38,673 bases of DNA. It comes from Rostrohypoxylon terebratum. Lineage: Eukaryota > Ascomycota > Sordariomycetes > Xylariales > Hypoxylaceae. The notes below the pieces were generated by a model that searched no databases, was not told where the DNA came from, and saw nothing but the letters and a program-made list of their open reading frames with translations. The stretch covers positions 1-38,673 of the forward strand of contig MU386028.1 in NCBI GenBank assembly GCA_022497145.1. Direction: 5' to 3'. The position numbers were made by a program, and so were the translations under genes. Of this stretch, positions 1 to 9,783 are shown piece by piece. The stretch's first letter is position 1, and each line of letters opens with the position of its first letter.

Positions 1-436
1 GGAGATCACTTCCGGCCGGTGTTTTGCCGCGATTGGTCGTAGATGTTTTCGTTTGTGGGTCTTCTTTCGAGGCTTAGTTTTCAGGATTGTGACACCTTTA
101 ACTTACTCCAGGTCCTCATCACGAGACTGGACAATTAGACAAATCGGCTATCAAGAAATCAACTAAGCGAGGGAATCCTTGAAGGTTTGAACTAGAAAAC
201 AGACCTCAGTTGGTATCTAGTAATACGTAGTTTATTCATGACTACGAACCGAGAAACTTTTCACTCCGTTTAATCACTTCGTCTTACAACCGTAGTTTTC
301 TGATCATTGTGGTATTGAGTCTAGGCACAATTGAGTATCAAGACCCATGATATCATTCTGCTACGGACAATAGACTGATAAACAGCATTTGAGAGCAATC
401 CCCAAGCTTTCCAACTCTAGCATTATCGTCAGCTGA
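1..436. other. Intergenic, left edge
   Basis: No convincing coding region or RNA gene was seen. The right part is probably the 3' untranslated region and terminator of the O-methyltransferase that ends at 437. Confidence 0.4.
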
Positions 437-1921
437 CTATTTAGGCACAGCCACGATCACCGATTCGTTGAGCTGTTTCGTGTATTCCACAGATTTCGAG
501 ATCTTCAGTCCTGCCTTGTCGAGAAGTGCCTCCCATTGTGCATACGTCCTTTCCATAGCGCCGAAGTAAGAGTACATGATGAAATCGAACTGGGTAGCCC
601 TCCAGTGTGCGCCGCGTTCTGGAAGCACCATATCATCGATCAGGATCTTCGAATCCTTCGTCATGCTGACTTTGATATTCTGTAGGATCTCGACGCACTT
701 GTCATCGGGCCAGTTGTGGAGAATGTTGCGCAAGTAGTACGCCCGAGCACCTGTCATTTGTGTTATTGTCTGTATGCATCTCGTGCAATTGAATGAACTC
801 ACCTTTGACAGGTTGCGGCTTGAATATGTCGTGACATTCTGCCTCCATGCCATCGAATCCGGGAAGTGGGTTCTCTTTGACCTATTTAAGTGTTAGGTGA
901 TCACTGGTAAGAGTGGCCACAAGCTATTAAAATAAGAGAACAGCACTCCTACCTGTTGGATGACTTCTGGTCTATCTTGAACTATAACACGGCCAGGCAA
1001 CTCAGGATATTTCTGCTTAAGAGCTACACACTGGTGACCAGAAGCTCCGGCAACGTCGACAAATAAGACGGTTGAGTCCTCGGCGCCTTGGGCTATCTCT
1101 TCCTTGAAATCAAAGGCGTCGAATACGGTAGGGAGATTGTATCTAAAGCATTGGGTCCATACGGTGAAACGCTCCCTCTGAGGAAGGTCCTTCCCCAACC
1201 ACGAATAGAACGTCTCGTTTTTACCATACAGAAGGTTCAAGGGACAATTGTTTATGTCCGCATCGTTGGAATATCCAGCTTGGCGGAGAAACTCTGGAAG
1301 GACATTCCATATGTGAACGAATTTTTGCACACTGATACATTAATTTGAGGTTCAAAGGCACCCATTTCGGTAATTCACTTACTGGATGGGGAATGCTGCA
1401 CGCGCTCCAAGAGTTGACATGGCTCTGGTCACGTTGTTGGCACTATATCCATCGTCGCTAGGCTGGGAGACAAATCCAAAAGCTTGATAATATCGCAACA
1501 ACCGTTCTAGCCTCAATAAGCTAGGTTTTCATACATGATTCAGGGGAAAATCACTTAGCATGGCAGGGTCAACGTTGGTTTTCTTTGCCAATTCTGCATT
1601 TGTGACAGTTCGATCGAGTTCCGACAGTGTCTCGAAAATTCGTGTCTCGATGCCAACAGTTGCTAGAGGAAGTTGGAATGGCTTTTAAGGTCAGGATCTT
1701 GTCAGAGTCACCCTGTGGTGTATAATGGTAGAACTTACCGAGAAAATGACTCTATGAACAGTATCTCCTGGTGCTTCAAGCGCCCAGCTCAGCTTTCTAG
1801 CTGCTTCGGACAGCCTAGAGCTATCCTCATCTTTCAATGACAATGAGCCGCTGTTAACATCATCGACCAATTTCTCCAGCTTTTCTGCCAAAGCCAAGGC
1901 ATCGGTTGAATTGAAGGCCAT
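437..1921 (-). CDS. SAM-dependent O-methyltransferase (COMT-like, Methyltransf_2)
   Basis: Six exons: 1921-1739, 1681-1555, 1506-1383, 1331-953, 881-803 and 750-437. They join in frame to about 401 aa, the usual size for fungal O-methyltransferases. The N-terminal half is the helical dimerisation/winged-helix part (PLATVGIETRIFETL, then KRLLRYYQAFGFV after the second junction). The SAM-binding motif VDVAGASG lies near residues 236-243. The motif LRNILHNWPDD supplies the likely catalytic His at about residue 309, and DDMVLPE follows. The family moves a methyl group from SAM to hydroxyls of small phenolic or polyketide molecules. The substrate cannot be read from sequence. All introns are GT-AG; the second donor (GTGATT) is the weakest. 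No PKS or NRPS is in view, so this is an orphan tailoring-type enzyme here, in tandem with a QCR8-like gene. Confidence 0.88.
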
Positions 1922-2754
1922 TATTATGTTCCTTATCAGATACCTAATGAGAATTTCATAGATAGTTTATGTGATGTTGTTGATAGAGTGCGATGTAGAT
2001 CATATCGTGTCTTAAATACCTGCATATTTATCAAACAGGGCTGTAACGTCATACGTCTACAAGAGACCGAGGCCTCCAAAACTGGTATGACGTGTCTCTA
2101 CAGAAAGATTATCCGAAGTCCATATGGCACTAATTCTGCATATCGGCTATAGCATCATAAGGTTTCTTGATGCAAGTTCCGTTGCAGAATCTGCGTTCTT
2201 TCTGGTCCCCAGACAATACCCGCGCGACATTAGATAATTCCTCGCCTTATGGTCGCTCTGAGTTACATTATAGCGTCTCATGTAAGATGGGTACCATTGA
2301 ATACCTTTACGGGCAGGCCCAATGCATGAATAACAATCCACATAATTTGAAATGGCTTTTAAGTCTTTATCGCAGCTTATGCGCGTCCATACCTAACACG
2401 TGGAGAAAGAGATAATTGGCCAATTACTGGAGCTACCTAGGTCCTAGGTAGATAGGGATATGGTATATTGTAAAATTCTCTTACTCTAACGGGTTTTAAG
2501 AACATTCATTCCGTCAAATTCCTAATTCCGAGTGAGAAATTCCCCATACTGGTCGATATTAGGTAGGTGCCTATGGTTATATGTGTAAGTAGTCCAACCC
2601 GGCCGTATCCCGTCTTTCTTCGATCTCGTGAGATAATGGTGCGCAGTATCCCTCTAGGGATTATCAGTACACAGCGGATACTTAATCCTTAAACGCCACC
2701 AGTCTCGGCTCTTCCGGCCTTGCTATTGAGATACTCATTACTACAGCTTGATTG
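1922..2754. other. Intergenic between O-methyltransferase and QCR8-like gene
   Basis: Contains the O-methyltransferase promoter and the QCR8-like 3' region. A palindromic CCTAGG cluster lies at 2431-2455. The short open frames around 2147-2415 overlap each other on both strands, show no recognisable motif, and are probably chance. Confidence 0.4.
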
Positions 2755-3226
2755 TCAATCTTTGAAAGTACCATCATCTGTCCTTGATATAACATACCGC
2801 TTGATCGCCCAGTCCATAGCATAATAGGCGGCTAACATCGGTGGAGCCCAGTATAAAACCTGCTTGCTGAATCGACGCCAGGTGTTGAATACAGCATCAT
2901 GCGTAGCACCAGCAAAGAGGTTCTGTCGGTTTGAACTGATTGAATAGACGATTATCCCTTTCTGTGGCTGGATACAGCCTAGAAGTGGATGAACCATTAG
3001 ATGACATGGCTCTTCTTGAACAACCCGATATATAAGTAGCTAACGCACCAAGGTGGCCCCAAGTATCCTTGTTTAGATAGCTGTTCATGTGAGATTGAGG
3101 CTAAGCAACCTATTTGATGTCGATGGGCAGATGAGGTATGGTGCAGATTGATATCGGTCTATTTACTTACTGGCTATATTTGCCAATGGGGATATCGCTG
3201 CTTCGAAGAATCTGTGTCGGATGCAT
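2755..3226 (-). CDS. Divergent cytochrome b-c1 complex subunit 8 (QCR8-like)
   Basis: Three exons, 3226-3171, 3080-3049 and 2978-2755, join in frame to 103 aa, the normal QCR8 length. QCR8 is a one-helix nuclear-encoded subunit of respiratory complex III in the mitochondrial inner membrane, contacting cytochrome b. Family hallmarks are clear: N-terminal MHPTQILR and GKY, then WGHLG (residues 26-30), QKGIIVYSIS, and the block HDAVFNTWRRF before the membrane helix. The usual C-terminal block around YLNSKAGR is replaced by a dissimilar tail ending TFKD, so this looks like a diverged paralogue or a relaxed copy. Donor GTAAGT and acceptor AACAG bound the first intron; GTGCGT and TTCTAG bound the second. 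Exon 2 is only 32 nt. It lies 833 bp upstream of, and in the same direction as, the O-methyltransferase. No stop or frameshift was found. Confidence 0.8.
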
Positions 3227-4335
3227 CTTACGGAACGGCCGGAGTAGGCACCTATCTCTTGAAACGATGATTTGCCCGTTTCACCTGAACCCGCAATTCA
3301 GAAAGTCGCTATAGAAACCATACAAAGTGACGTTAGATTGATTTGATTCAACCCAACTCAGACATCAAGAGAACAGGAGGTAGGTTAAAGCATAGGGTTA
3401 GCTTTCCTACAAGATCTCATTTAAGCTGTCTTCAATCGACGGGGTGACGGATTAACGCGTCGGTCCGAGTACATCGAGGTAGGATAAATGTGAGCTGCTT
3501 GGGGGTACTTTGCGGGGAGTACAACCGGTTCAGGGGATGTATTGGCACTGGGTAGAACATGACTGGCTAGAAATACGGCTGCGTACCTATTTGAGTAGCT
3601 TTATTATATGGGTAACATGCTCGGTTCGTATATCAGATGTAGATGGAGCCTTCTCTGCATCTTCTATTTGATACTATTCTTAACTAACAGTTGCTTTCGC
3701 TAATACCTTCCTACCACCTTTCTTATGTACTGCTCGCTTGAACCCGATAGATGATGTATCAGTTTTTTGAAACGCGTGCATTTATCTGTAGTATTCCAGT
3801 CTCGCTCTCCCTTCTTTAACTGGTTCGAGAATCAGGACATGTCAGACCAGACTTTATCTCAAACATATGGAATGCGACCCCGGCTTTGATAGGCTGGGCG
3901 TGACGGCACAGCTAGTGGCGGAGTGCCCCCCTTTTGTAAGCACGGCCGAGCGAATTATGTAGATAGAGTTGAGATGCCGTCATCATAATCTGTTAATCAC
4001 TTGCAGAAACCCATGCACTCCTGACCACAAGGTAGACTGTGAGGTTTTCTCCGCACTTAAGCTTTAGCCAACGCCATCGAGGACGCCATCGTCGATTCTA
4101 CCTTTCTAACTTTATCCCGCATGGAATAACGGAAGGCTTACTAATCCCCGAGTTAGGGAATAATACAGTGTGTAATGACGGTGTGGCGTTTTAGTTCGCA
4201 CGCCAATGTGGGTATCGGAATCCATATCGAATTTTGAAATTTGATGGAGGAAATGTTTTCGCGTTTTCGTATTTTCGTAGATTCTTCAGCGATCACTTCT
4301 AATCCATCTAAAACCCTAATTAACAAACCAACATC
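3227..4335. other. Divergent intergenic region between QCR8-like gene and EFM7
   Basis: Shared upstream region of two divergent genes, about 1.1 kb. A pyrimidine-rich part lies near 3660-3830. No gene or RNA was recognised. Confidence 0.4.
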
Positions 4336-5115
4336 ATGGAACCCGACACGGCAGGGTTCTTCCAAGAGCCAGATGATTATTATCCTCCGTCGCCGCCGCC
4401 GACTTCCCAGGTCTACACGACGCAGTCAGGTAAAACAATCACGCTCCATCTGGTGGGGCACAGCCCGCTAGAAGCGCACCACCTATGGAATGGCAGCCGC
4501 ATCATTTCGAAGTACTTCGAAACATATGTTTCCGAGGTAAAGGGTCGGACTGTCCTCGAGCTCGGAGCCGGAGCCGGTCTCCCCAGCATCGTGTGTGCCA
4601 TCTTGGGGTCCGAAAAAGTTGTAGTCACGGACTTTCCCGACCCGGATTTGATCATCAATATGAGGAAAAACATCCTTGGCTGCGAACTCATCCCAGGAGC
4701 AGACGGTGATGCCGAGAATTTGCCAATAGTCGCCGACGGATACGTATGGGGGGCTGATCCAACTCACTTGTTGGCGCATCTCGAGCCTACCAAGAGCGAC
4801 AAATTTGACGTGCTTATCTTGGCCGATCTACTGTTCAGGCACTCCGAGCATGGAAACATGATTTCTTCGATTGAAGCCACCATGAGCCGAAAGAAGACGA
4901 GCACAGCCTTTGTGTGTTTCACAAGTTACCGTCCATGGCTGCAGCACAAGGACCTAGCCTTCTTCGACCTCGCGCGAGAGAGGGGTTTCCTAGTTGAGAA
5001 GATCCTAGAAGAGAAGATGGATAAGGCTATGTTCGAGAATGATCCGGGCGATGAGGAAGTTCGTAAGACGGTCACTTGTTTCACGTTGCGTTGGCCAGAT
5101 GAGCAGTGCATATAG
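4336..5115 (+). CDS. EFM7: Protein N-terminal and lysine N-methyltransferase, EFM7/NNT1 family
   Basis: Single exon, 259 aa, matching the length of yeast Efm7 (formerly Nnt1). Family members methylate the N-terminus and adjacent lysine of translation elongation factor 1A in the cytoplasm. The seven-beta-strand SAM-binding motif LELGAGAG is at about residues 74-81, the second strand VVVTDF at 95-100, and the conserved VWGAD at 137-141. The post-IV segment ILADLLFRHSEH at about 161-172 and CFTSYRPW near 194-201 are typical of this subgroup. The ATG at 4336 follows an AT-rich leader and gives the expected N-terminus with a short acidic/proline-rich start. Overlapping frames on both strands are shadows. 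Transcribed away from the QCR8-like gene. Confidence 0.9.
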   Translation: MEPDTAGFFQEPDDYYPPSPPPTSQVYTTQSGKTITLHLVGHSPLEAHHLWNGSRIISKYFETYVSEVKGRTVLELGAGAGLPSIVCAILGSEKVVVTDFPDPDLIINMRKNILGCELIPGADGDAENLPIVADGYVWGADPTHLLAHLEPTKSDKFDVLILADLLFRHSEHGNMISSIEATMSRKKTSTAFVCFTSYRPWLQHKDLAFFDLARERGFLVEKILEEKMDKAMFENDPGDEEVRKTVTCFTLRWPDEQCI

Positions 5116-6079
5116 GGGATGCATTACGGCTGAGTTTGCCAATCATTGATTTCACCTCCAAATCTCTCCGGTCTGTGTCGGATGGTTAAGAGTGAGCATC
5201 GTCGTGTGATACGCGCCTATTATGCGCTTCTTAACACATCACCCAAACCCTATCTTCGTCCATGCCCAGTATGCATGTCATGAAAATGACGCCATACTAC
5301 TACCTGTACGCCAGTATAGGACCCCAAAGATGACGAGCAATTGATCTTGCTGCAATGAATGCACAACATATTAGGGCTGCTGTGTTGCCTTCCTCGATAG
5401 GATATGAGAGCCATCATCAGGCTAGCTAAATATCCAGTGAGCAGTTGTTCTTATCTGGGCTTGCCTTGAATTATTCTACGCCTCGTTCTGTTTGTCGATA
5501 TTCTTTGCCCCTTTTGGGTTGCGTCGAGTGGGACCTCCGAGGCAGTGCATGCATGTGGTAAATGTCTAATCCTGCAGGCCTACCATTTCATCACCAACCC
5601 GACTTCTACCTCACCTGTCAGCTTTCCAAATTCCAAGATTTCCCTAACATTTCCATCGCTGAGGTGCTTCAAAGCAAGTGTGAATATGACAACCCTGACG
5701 TAGGAGATTTCATTATGTCTATGGCCTACGATTGCTGTTATTGGCGAGCTTGCGCCGAGGACCTCGGATTTGATAGTTGCCACTAGAAGGACCTGTAAAA
5801 TTGTTGGCAAGCCATTCCTTAAATAGCACCAATATTGGCTAGGCTGCATACATAGGTACCTATGCGGGTTACAGTTGCAGTAATAGCAAGACATAGCCTC
5901 ATGCCGATTACCGAGCCCCAAAATATCCCCCAAACGTTCTTTACCCAAATAGATGTTTCCTTCGTCTTGAAACATATCTTTCGTTCGCATCCTCTATTCT
6001 GACGGCAGGATTACTGGTGTCTTCGGATCATACCGAAACAACGAACAAGCAGACAAAGCAGCCTCTAGTTCTCCCTAGG
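5116..6079. other. Intergenic
   Basis: No supported gene. A 74-codon frame at 5562-5786 with six cysteines and a 136-codon antisense frame overlap each other. Neither has a recognised motif or a signal peptide. Confidence 0.35.
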
Positions 6080-7410
6080 ATGGCAAGAGATTTGTTCAAA
6101 TGGACCTCGACAAGATGGACTTTATCAAGATGTCTTCTGTTTGCCAGGCTGTTACAGGTGTCAGGGACGATTGTAACCGCTGTGATGAATGGCTTTCTTC
6201 TGGTATACATTCACGTTAACAACCTCGGCCTTACAAGTGGCATGGTCTGCCTGGAACTGATGGTTCGTGATAACCATACATCATCCTAATTCCCAACTAG
6301 AGTTTTAACTTGAGGATTCCTAGGTCTGTGTTGCGTTTGTTTATTCAGCAGTCGTATTACTCTTTCAGCACTCGGGGGCTCCTCAAAGAAGATCTAGCAC
6401 CACGATAATTGCAACTTTCGTCATTGGAGACTTGGTGCTGAGTGGAATAATGATCGCTATCGTGACCGTACTGGCCCGTGCAGGTCTACCTACTGATTGC
6501 TATGGCTTAACTCGGAGTAACAGTAATAATCCAACAGTCCTCTTCGCTCATGCGCATAATACTCACATTGGCACAGTGGAAAAGGGGGATGCTCCCAATG
6601 ATCCGCCCAAGGGATTTGGCACGATACGATTCGGAAATGGCAATATGAAAGGGGTGCTAGACAGATATTGTGGTCTAGAACAAAGTTTCTATTTTATTGC
6701 CGCGGCATTAATGTACGATATCCGCACCTACCTAGCTTGTCACCCGTATTTGTACTAATAGTGCTAGATTCACTTATATACTAACGATAACCTTTGGGAC
6801 ACTGCGGATTTTCGAGCAGCGCTGGAGTCATGGCCCAATCGACCCCGTATTTACATCAGCGAATGATTTATATCAGCTCCGTCATATGAGATCTAAGATC
6901 CATAGCTCGAACCCTAGCAGAGACTTAGGAAATGTGGAATTACCTAGGGTTTTCACGCCACCTTCACGAGCTAATTCACCATTACAGACTCTAGTATCTA
7001 GGCCATCCGACGACATTCGTAGAGGCCAGACATTCCGCGAGCAAGCGCAGTCACAACCGCTCCCGGTGTCTCCTGTTTCTGCTACAACATCCCCAATTTC
7101 TCAAGTATCACCTATTTCACCGACCACTCATCACCGAAGATCGTTTTTAACTGCCAACACCCCTGGCATGCTGGACACGTCAATGGGGGGTTTAATGATA
7201 GATCACTCGGCGGAGGCCACGATAACTGACGGATACCGATCCCGGAATTACCTTAATACCATGGAATCGCCACCGCGGTATATGCCTGGACAGTCCAGGG
7301 GACAGTTCATGGACGGGCACGGTGACGAGTCCAATGAGATGCGACTAAGCGACTATGTCAAAGGCGAAACGCGAGCGCAACATATGAAGGACTCGGGGAT
7401 GGGTATGTAA
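6080..7410 (+). CDS. MARVEL-like four-helix membrane protein with Ser/Pro-rich tail
   Basis: Three exons, 6080-6262, 6324-6712 and 6768-7410, join in frame to 404 aa. Four hydrophobic segments are visible: near residues 19-43 (CLLFARLLQVSGTIVTAVM), 53-78, 95-115 and 183-206 (FYFIAAALIFTYILTITFG). The long loop before the last helix has the C...LDRYCGLEQSFYF pattern that I recall from uncharacterised fungal MARVEL-type proteins. After helix four, about 195 residues form a Ser/Pro/Thr-rich, presumably cytoplasmic tail with SPVSATTSPISQVSPISP. Intron 2 (6713-6767) has the less usual donor GTACGA but a good TACTAAT branch site. An unspliced reading would stop soon after it. Function is unknown. 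An upstream coding exon cannot be excluded. Confidence 0.72.
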
Positions 7411-7895
7411 GATGTGTTTCGGTATCGATATTTACTTATAGGGTATGTTCTGCGTCCAGTGACGTGAACAGGGTCTGTAAAATGGCGGCGGGCAATTTGT
7501 TACATTTTCATAAGCGACGGCGTAGCGGTTCGGTTTTCTATCATGTCTTTCCATCGGTGGATGGACTTTCATGTATCCTCAAAGCGAGTATTACATAATG
7601 ATTTTTACGATCATGTATGATACCCTCCCTAGGTAGACCCTGGAGAAAAGATTCTTCTGTTCTATAACAACCCCTATTAGTTGCCTAGTAGGAAAGTCAC
7701 AACTTACTTCTTTGAATTGTAATAGTATACTAAAACTAGAATACTACACAGTGCCCCTATTCACTGAATTCCCCACTCTACGATAGGTACTTTATAGGAT
7801 GTACTCGATAGGAATAGCACCGTACAATCGCGCAACGTTGTATCATATCGTTCCCGCACCGTACTGGGCTCGTCCCCTCAGAACCCCGCAGCACG
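7411..7895. other. Intergenic
   Basis: 3' region of the membrane-protein gene followed by AT-rich DNA with CCTAGGTA words near 7629. Nothing else was recognised. Confidence 0.35.
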
Positions 7896-8145
7896 ATGAG
7901 ATCACTATCGCCTCCACCTCCACCTCAGCTAGCACCTATCATTTATCGCCGGGCAGATTCTTCATCGAGCGAAAGATCGACAACATCGCGCTAAGAATCT
8001 GGTGGAGCTATTATGGTCACATAACTTTGCAGCTGCTTAATTCTACCTGCCACATTCCTATCACCAGACGACATCACAACCTTCAATTTCGGTCTAACTC
8101 GAGGTCCCCAGGTTCACAACTCCAAATCCCGGAAACACCGCAACT
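7896..8145 (+). pseudogene. Possible decayed gene fragment
   Basis: One frame reads MRSLSPPPPPQLAPIIYRRA, a Ser/Arg-rich stretch, stops at 7992 and 8022, then LSPDDITTFNFGLTRGPQVH and a stop at the end. All three stops are TAA or TAG preceded by contexts where a C-to-T change in CpA (CAA or CAG) would create them, as repeat-induced point mutation or deamination can do. No GT donor precedes the first stop, so splicing does not rescue it. I do not recognise the family. A different frame is open from 7799 to 8185 (128 codons), which also carries no known motif. Chance is a real alternative. Confidence 0.22.
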
Positions 8146-8405
8146 AGGACAAGGTATCCACGAGGGCATACCGGAGTCTGTATAAGGTTGGCACAACACA
8201 CGCACCTACCTGCATAGCTAGGTATTTCCCTGCACAAGACCGCGTTGCGCACGTAGGTGATTAATTACCGGAGGTCACACTCGGAGTCAATCCTCTACCT
8301 ACTAGGTAACCCCCAAAGCCACAAGGCCCTCACTTTGTCCCACCCCCTACCACCTGCCCGGAAACTCTTCCTTCCCACACCCATCCCCCAACCCACTCAC
8401 CCAAT

Positions 8406-9487
8406 ATGCCCACCTCAACGCTGCGCTCGCAGCTGGACAAAGACGGCTTCGTCGTCATCCGCTCGATCCTTAGCCCCGAGCAACTAACCCAGCTCCGCGA
8501 CGCCGCCGAGCGCACAACCGCCCTCGCCACCGCGGGGAAATGGCCGCACGTGCGCACCGTGGGCAAGCAGTTCCCTCCCTGGACCTGGGAGCCGGGCGTC
8601 GGGATCTGGGGGGTCCAGCACCTGCTGAACCCATCTCTCCCCTGCGCCGCCACATTCACCGCCAGCTACTTCAGCGACGAGATCCTCGACGTAGCCAAAG
8701 AGCTGCTCGGGCCGTGCAGCGACGACGAGCTAGTAATGGAGTTATACAACCTGCTAATCCGCCCGTCAGACGGAAAGGACTACGAGCTCCGGTGGCATCG
8801 GGACGACATCCCGGCGACGGCGAGCGCGGAAGAGGAAGTCGCTAGGCTAGCGAAGCCGGCGTGGCACGCGCAGTGGAACCTCGCGCTATGCGATAACGAC
8901 GAAAGCCTGATCGTGGTGCCGGGGTCCCACGCGCGCGCGCGCACGGCGCCAGAGCGGGCCGCGGGGCCCTTCGAGCCGGCGATGCCGGGCCAGCTCGTCG
9001 TGCAGCTGAACGCGGGCGACGTCGTCTTCTACAACAACAACATCCTGCACCGCGGCCGCTACGACGGCGCGCGCGACCGCCTCAGCTTGCATGGCTCCGT
9101 CGGCCACGTAGCGGGGGGCCGCCTACGAGCCAGGAACGTGCTGCAGCACGCCGTGGGAAGCGTAAGTGCCTGCTCTCTGAAACAACCCCGTCATTTCCTT
9201 TTTTGAACCCATCCCATCCCCCTCGGCCTCTTTTTTTTTCAGCTCCTCGCCGATGCGGACGCGTCGCCCGTTGGAACTTTTTCGCTGATCTTGACGCCGC
9301 GTCTTCATGTTCTCTACACCTTCTCGAACGAGGAAAGATCGGCTAATCGAGGAAATTGCAGTGGGTAGATGGATGCGATTTCAGCGGATTGCCCGAAAAG
9401 CAGAGGATCCGGGCCGAAGGCATGCGCGCGCGGCTAGTCAAATTAGGGCGCGAGAGCGGTGACGTAGGTTATTCGTTGGACGGCTAA
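8406..9487 (+). CDS. Phytanoyl-CoA dioxygenase (PhyH)-family Fe(II)/2-oxoglutarate oxygenase
   Basis: Two exons, 8406-9161 and 9362-9487, give 293 aa. The N-terminus DKDGFVVIRSILSPEQLTQL is typical of PhyH proteins. Metal ligands are H131 and D133 in LRWHRDDIP and H215 in NNNILHRGRYD. R225, ten residues after the distal His, is placed to bind 2-oxoglutarate. The second exon reads WVDGCDFSGLPEKQRIRAEG and ends GDVGYSLDG, a C-terminus I remember for this fungal subgroup. Enzymes of this family hydroxylate small molecules; the substrate is unknown. The reading frame is much richer in G+C than flanking DNA. The 200-nt intron contains an internal acceptor at 9241-9242 behind a T-rich tract, which would give a different in-frame ending. 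Converges on the GH55 gene 297 bp away. Confidence 0.87.
9162..9361 (+). other. Intron of the PhyH gene with two plausible acceptors
   Basis: Donor GTAAGT at 9162. The far acceptor TTGCAG ends at 9361, with a GCTAATC branch-like word before it. A near acceptor after a run of T ends at 9242. Both leave phase 0, and both downstream frames stop after 41 codons (stop at 9366-9368 for the near one). Confidence 0.55.
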
Positions 9488-9783
9488 TGGACAACGATTC
9501 ACAATGGATACCGCACGCGTAGAGAGAGTATAGAGCGAGGTTTGTTTGAAAATTGTTCAATACGTTGGATTCAGATCATACCCACCTCACCAGGTACAAC
9601 AAAATCGCCTACTATATACAGCGAAGAAGGTATTTACGCAAGAAGCGAAATGATATACAACGAAAAATATGCAAGCCCCGTGTTATGCCCCCAAGACCTG
9701 TTCCTTCTGTTTCCATCATAACCCAAGTAACCACGTAGGAGCGAACTTCCCCATGAAGAACGAATCATGCGTTCGGCTGGGCT

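Noticed and set aside
5562..5786. 74-codon frame with six cysteines, a possible small cysteine-rich protein
   Set aside because: No signal peptide, no recognised pattern, and it overlaps an equally long antisense frame. Length is within chance expectation.
5580..5990. 136-codon minus-strand frame
   Set aside because: No motif and no splice context; lies between two genes and overlaps the plus-strand frame.
6017..6079. Upstream extension of the MARVEL-like protein
   Set aside because: The frame starts at a GTG, not ATG; the first ATG is at 6080 and directly precedes the first helix.
7799..8185. 128-codon plus-strand frame
   Set aside because: No motif. An overlapping frame on the same strand has more protein-like segments, although interrupted.
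8330..9107. Several frames inside the PhyH gene on both strands
   Set aside because: They arise from the high G+C content of the real frame, which suppresses stops in the others.
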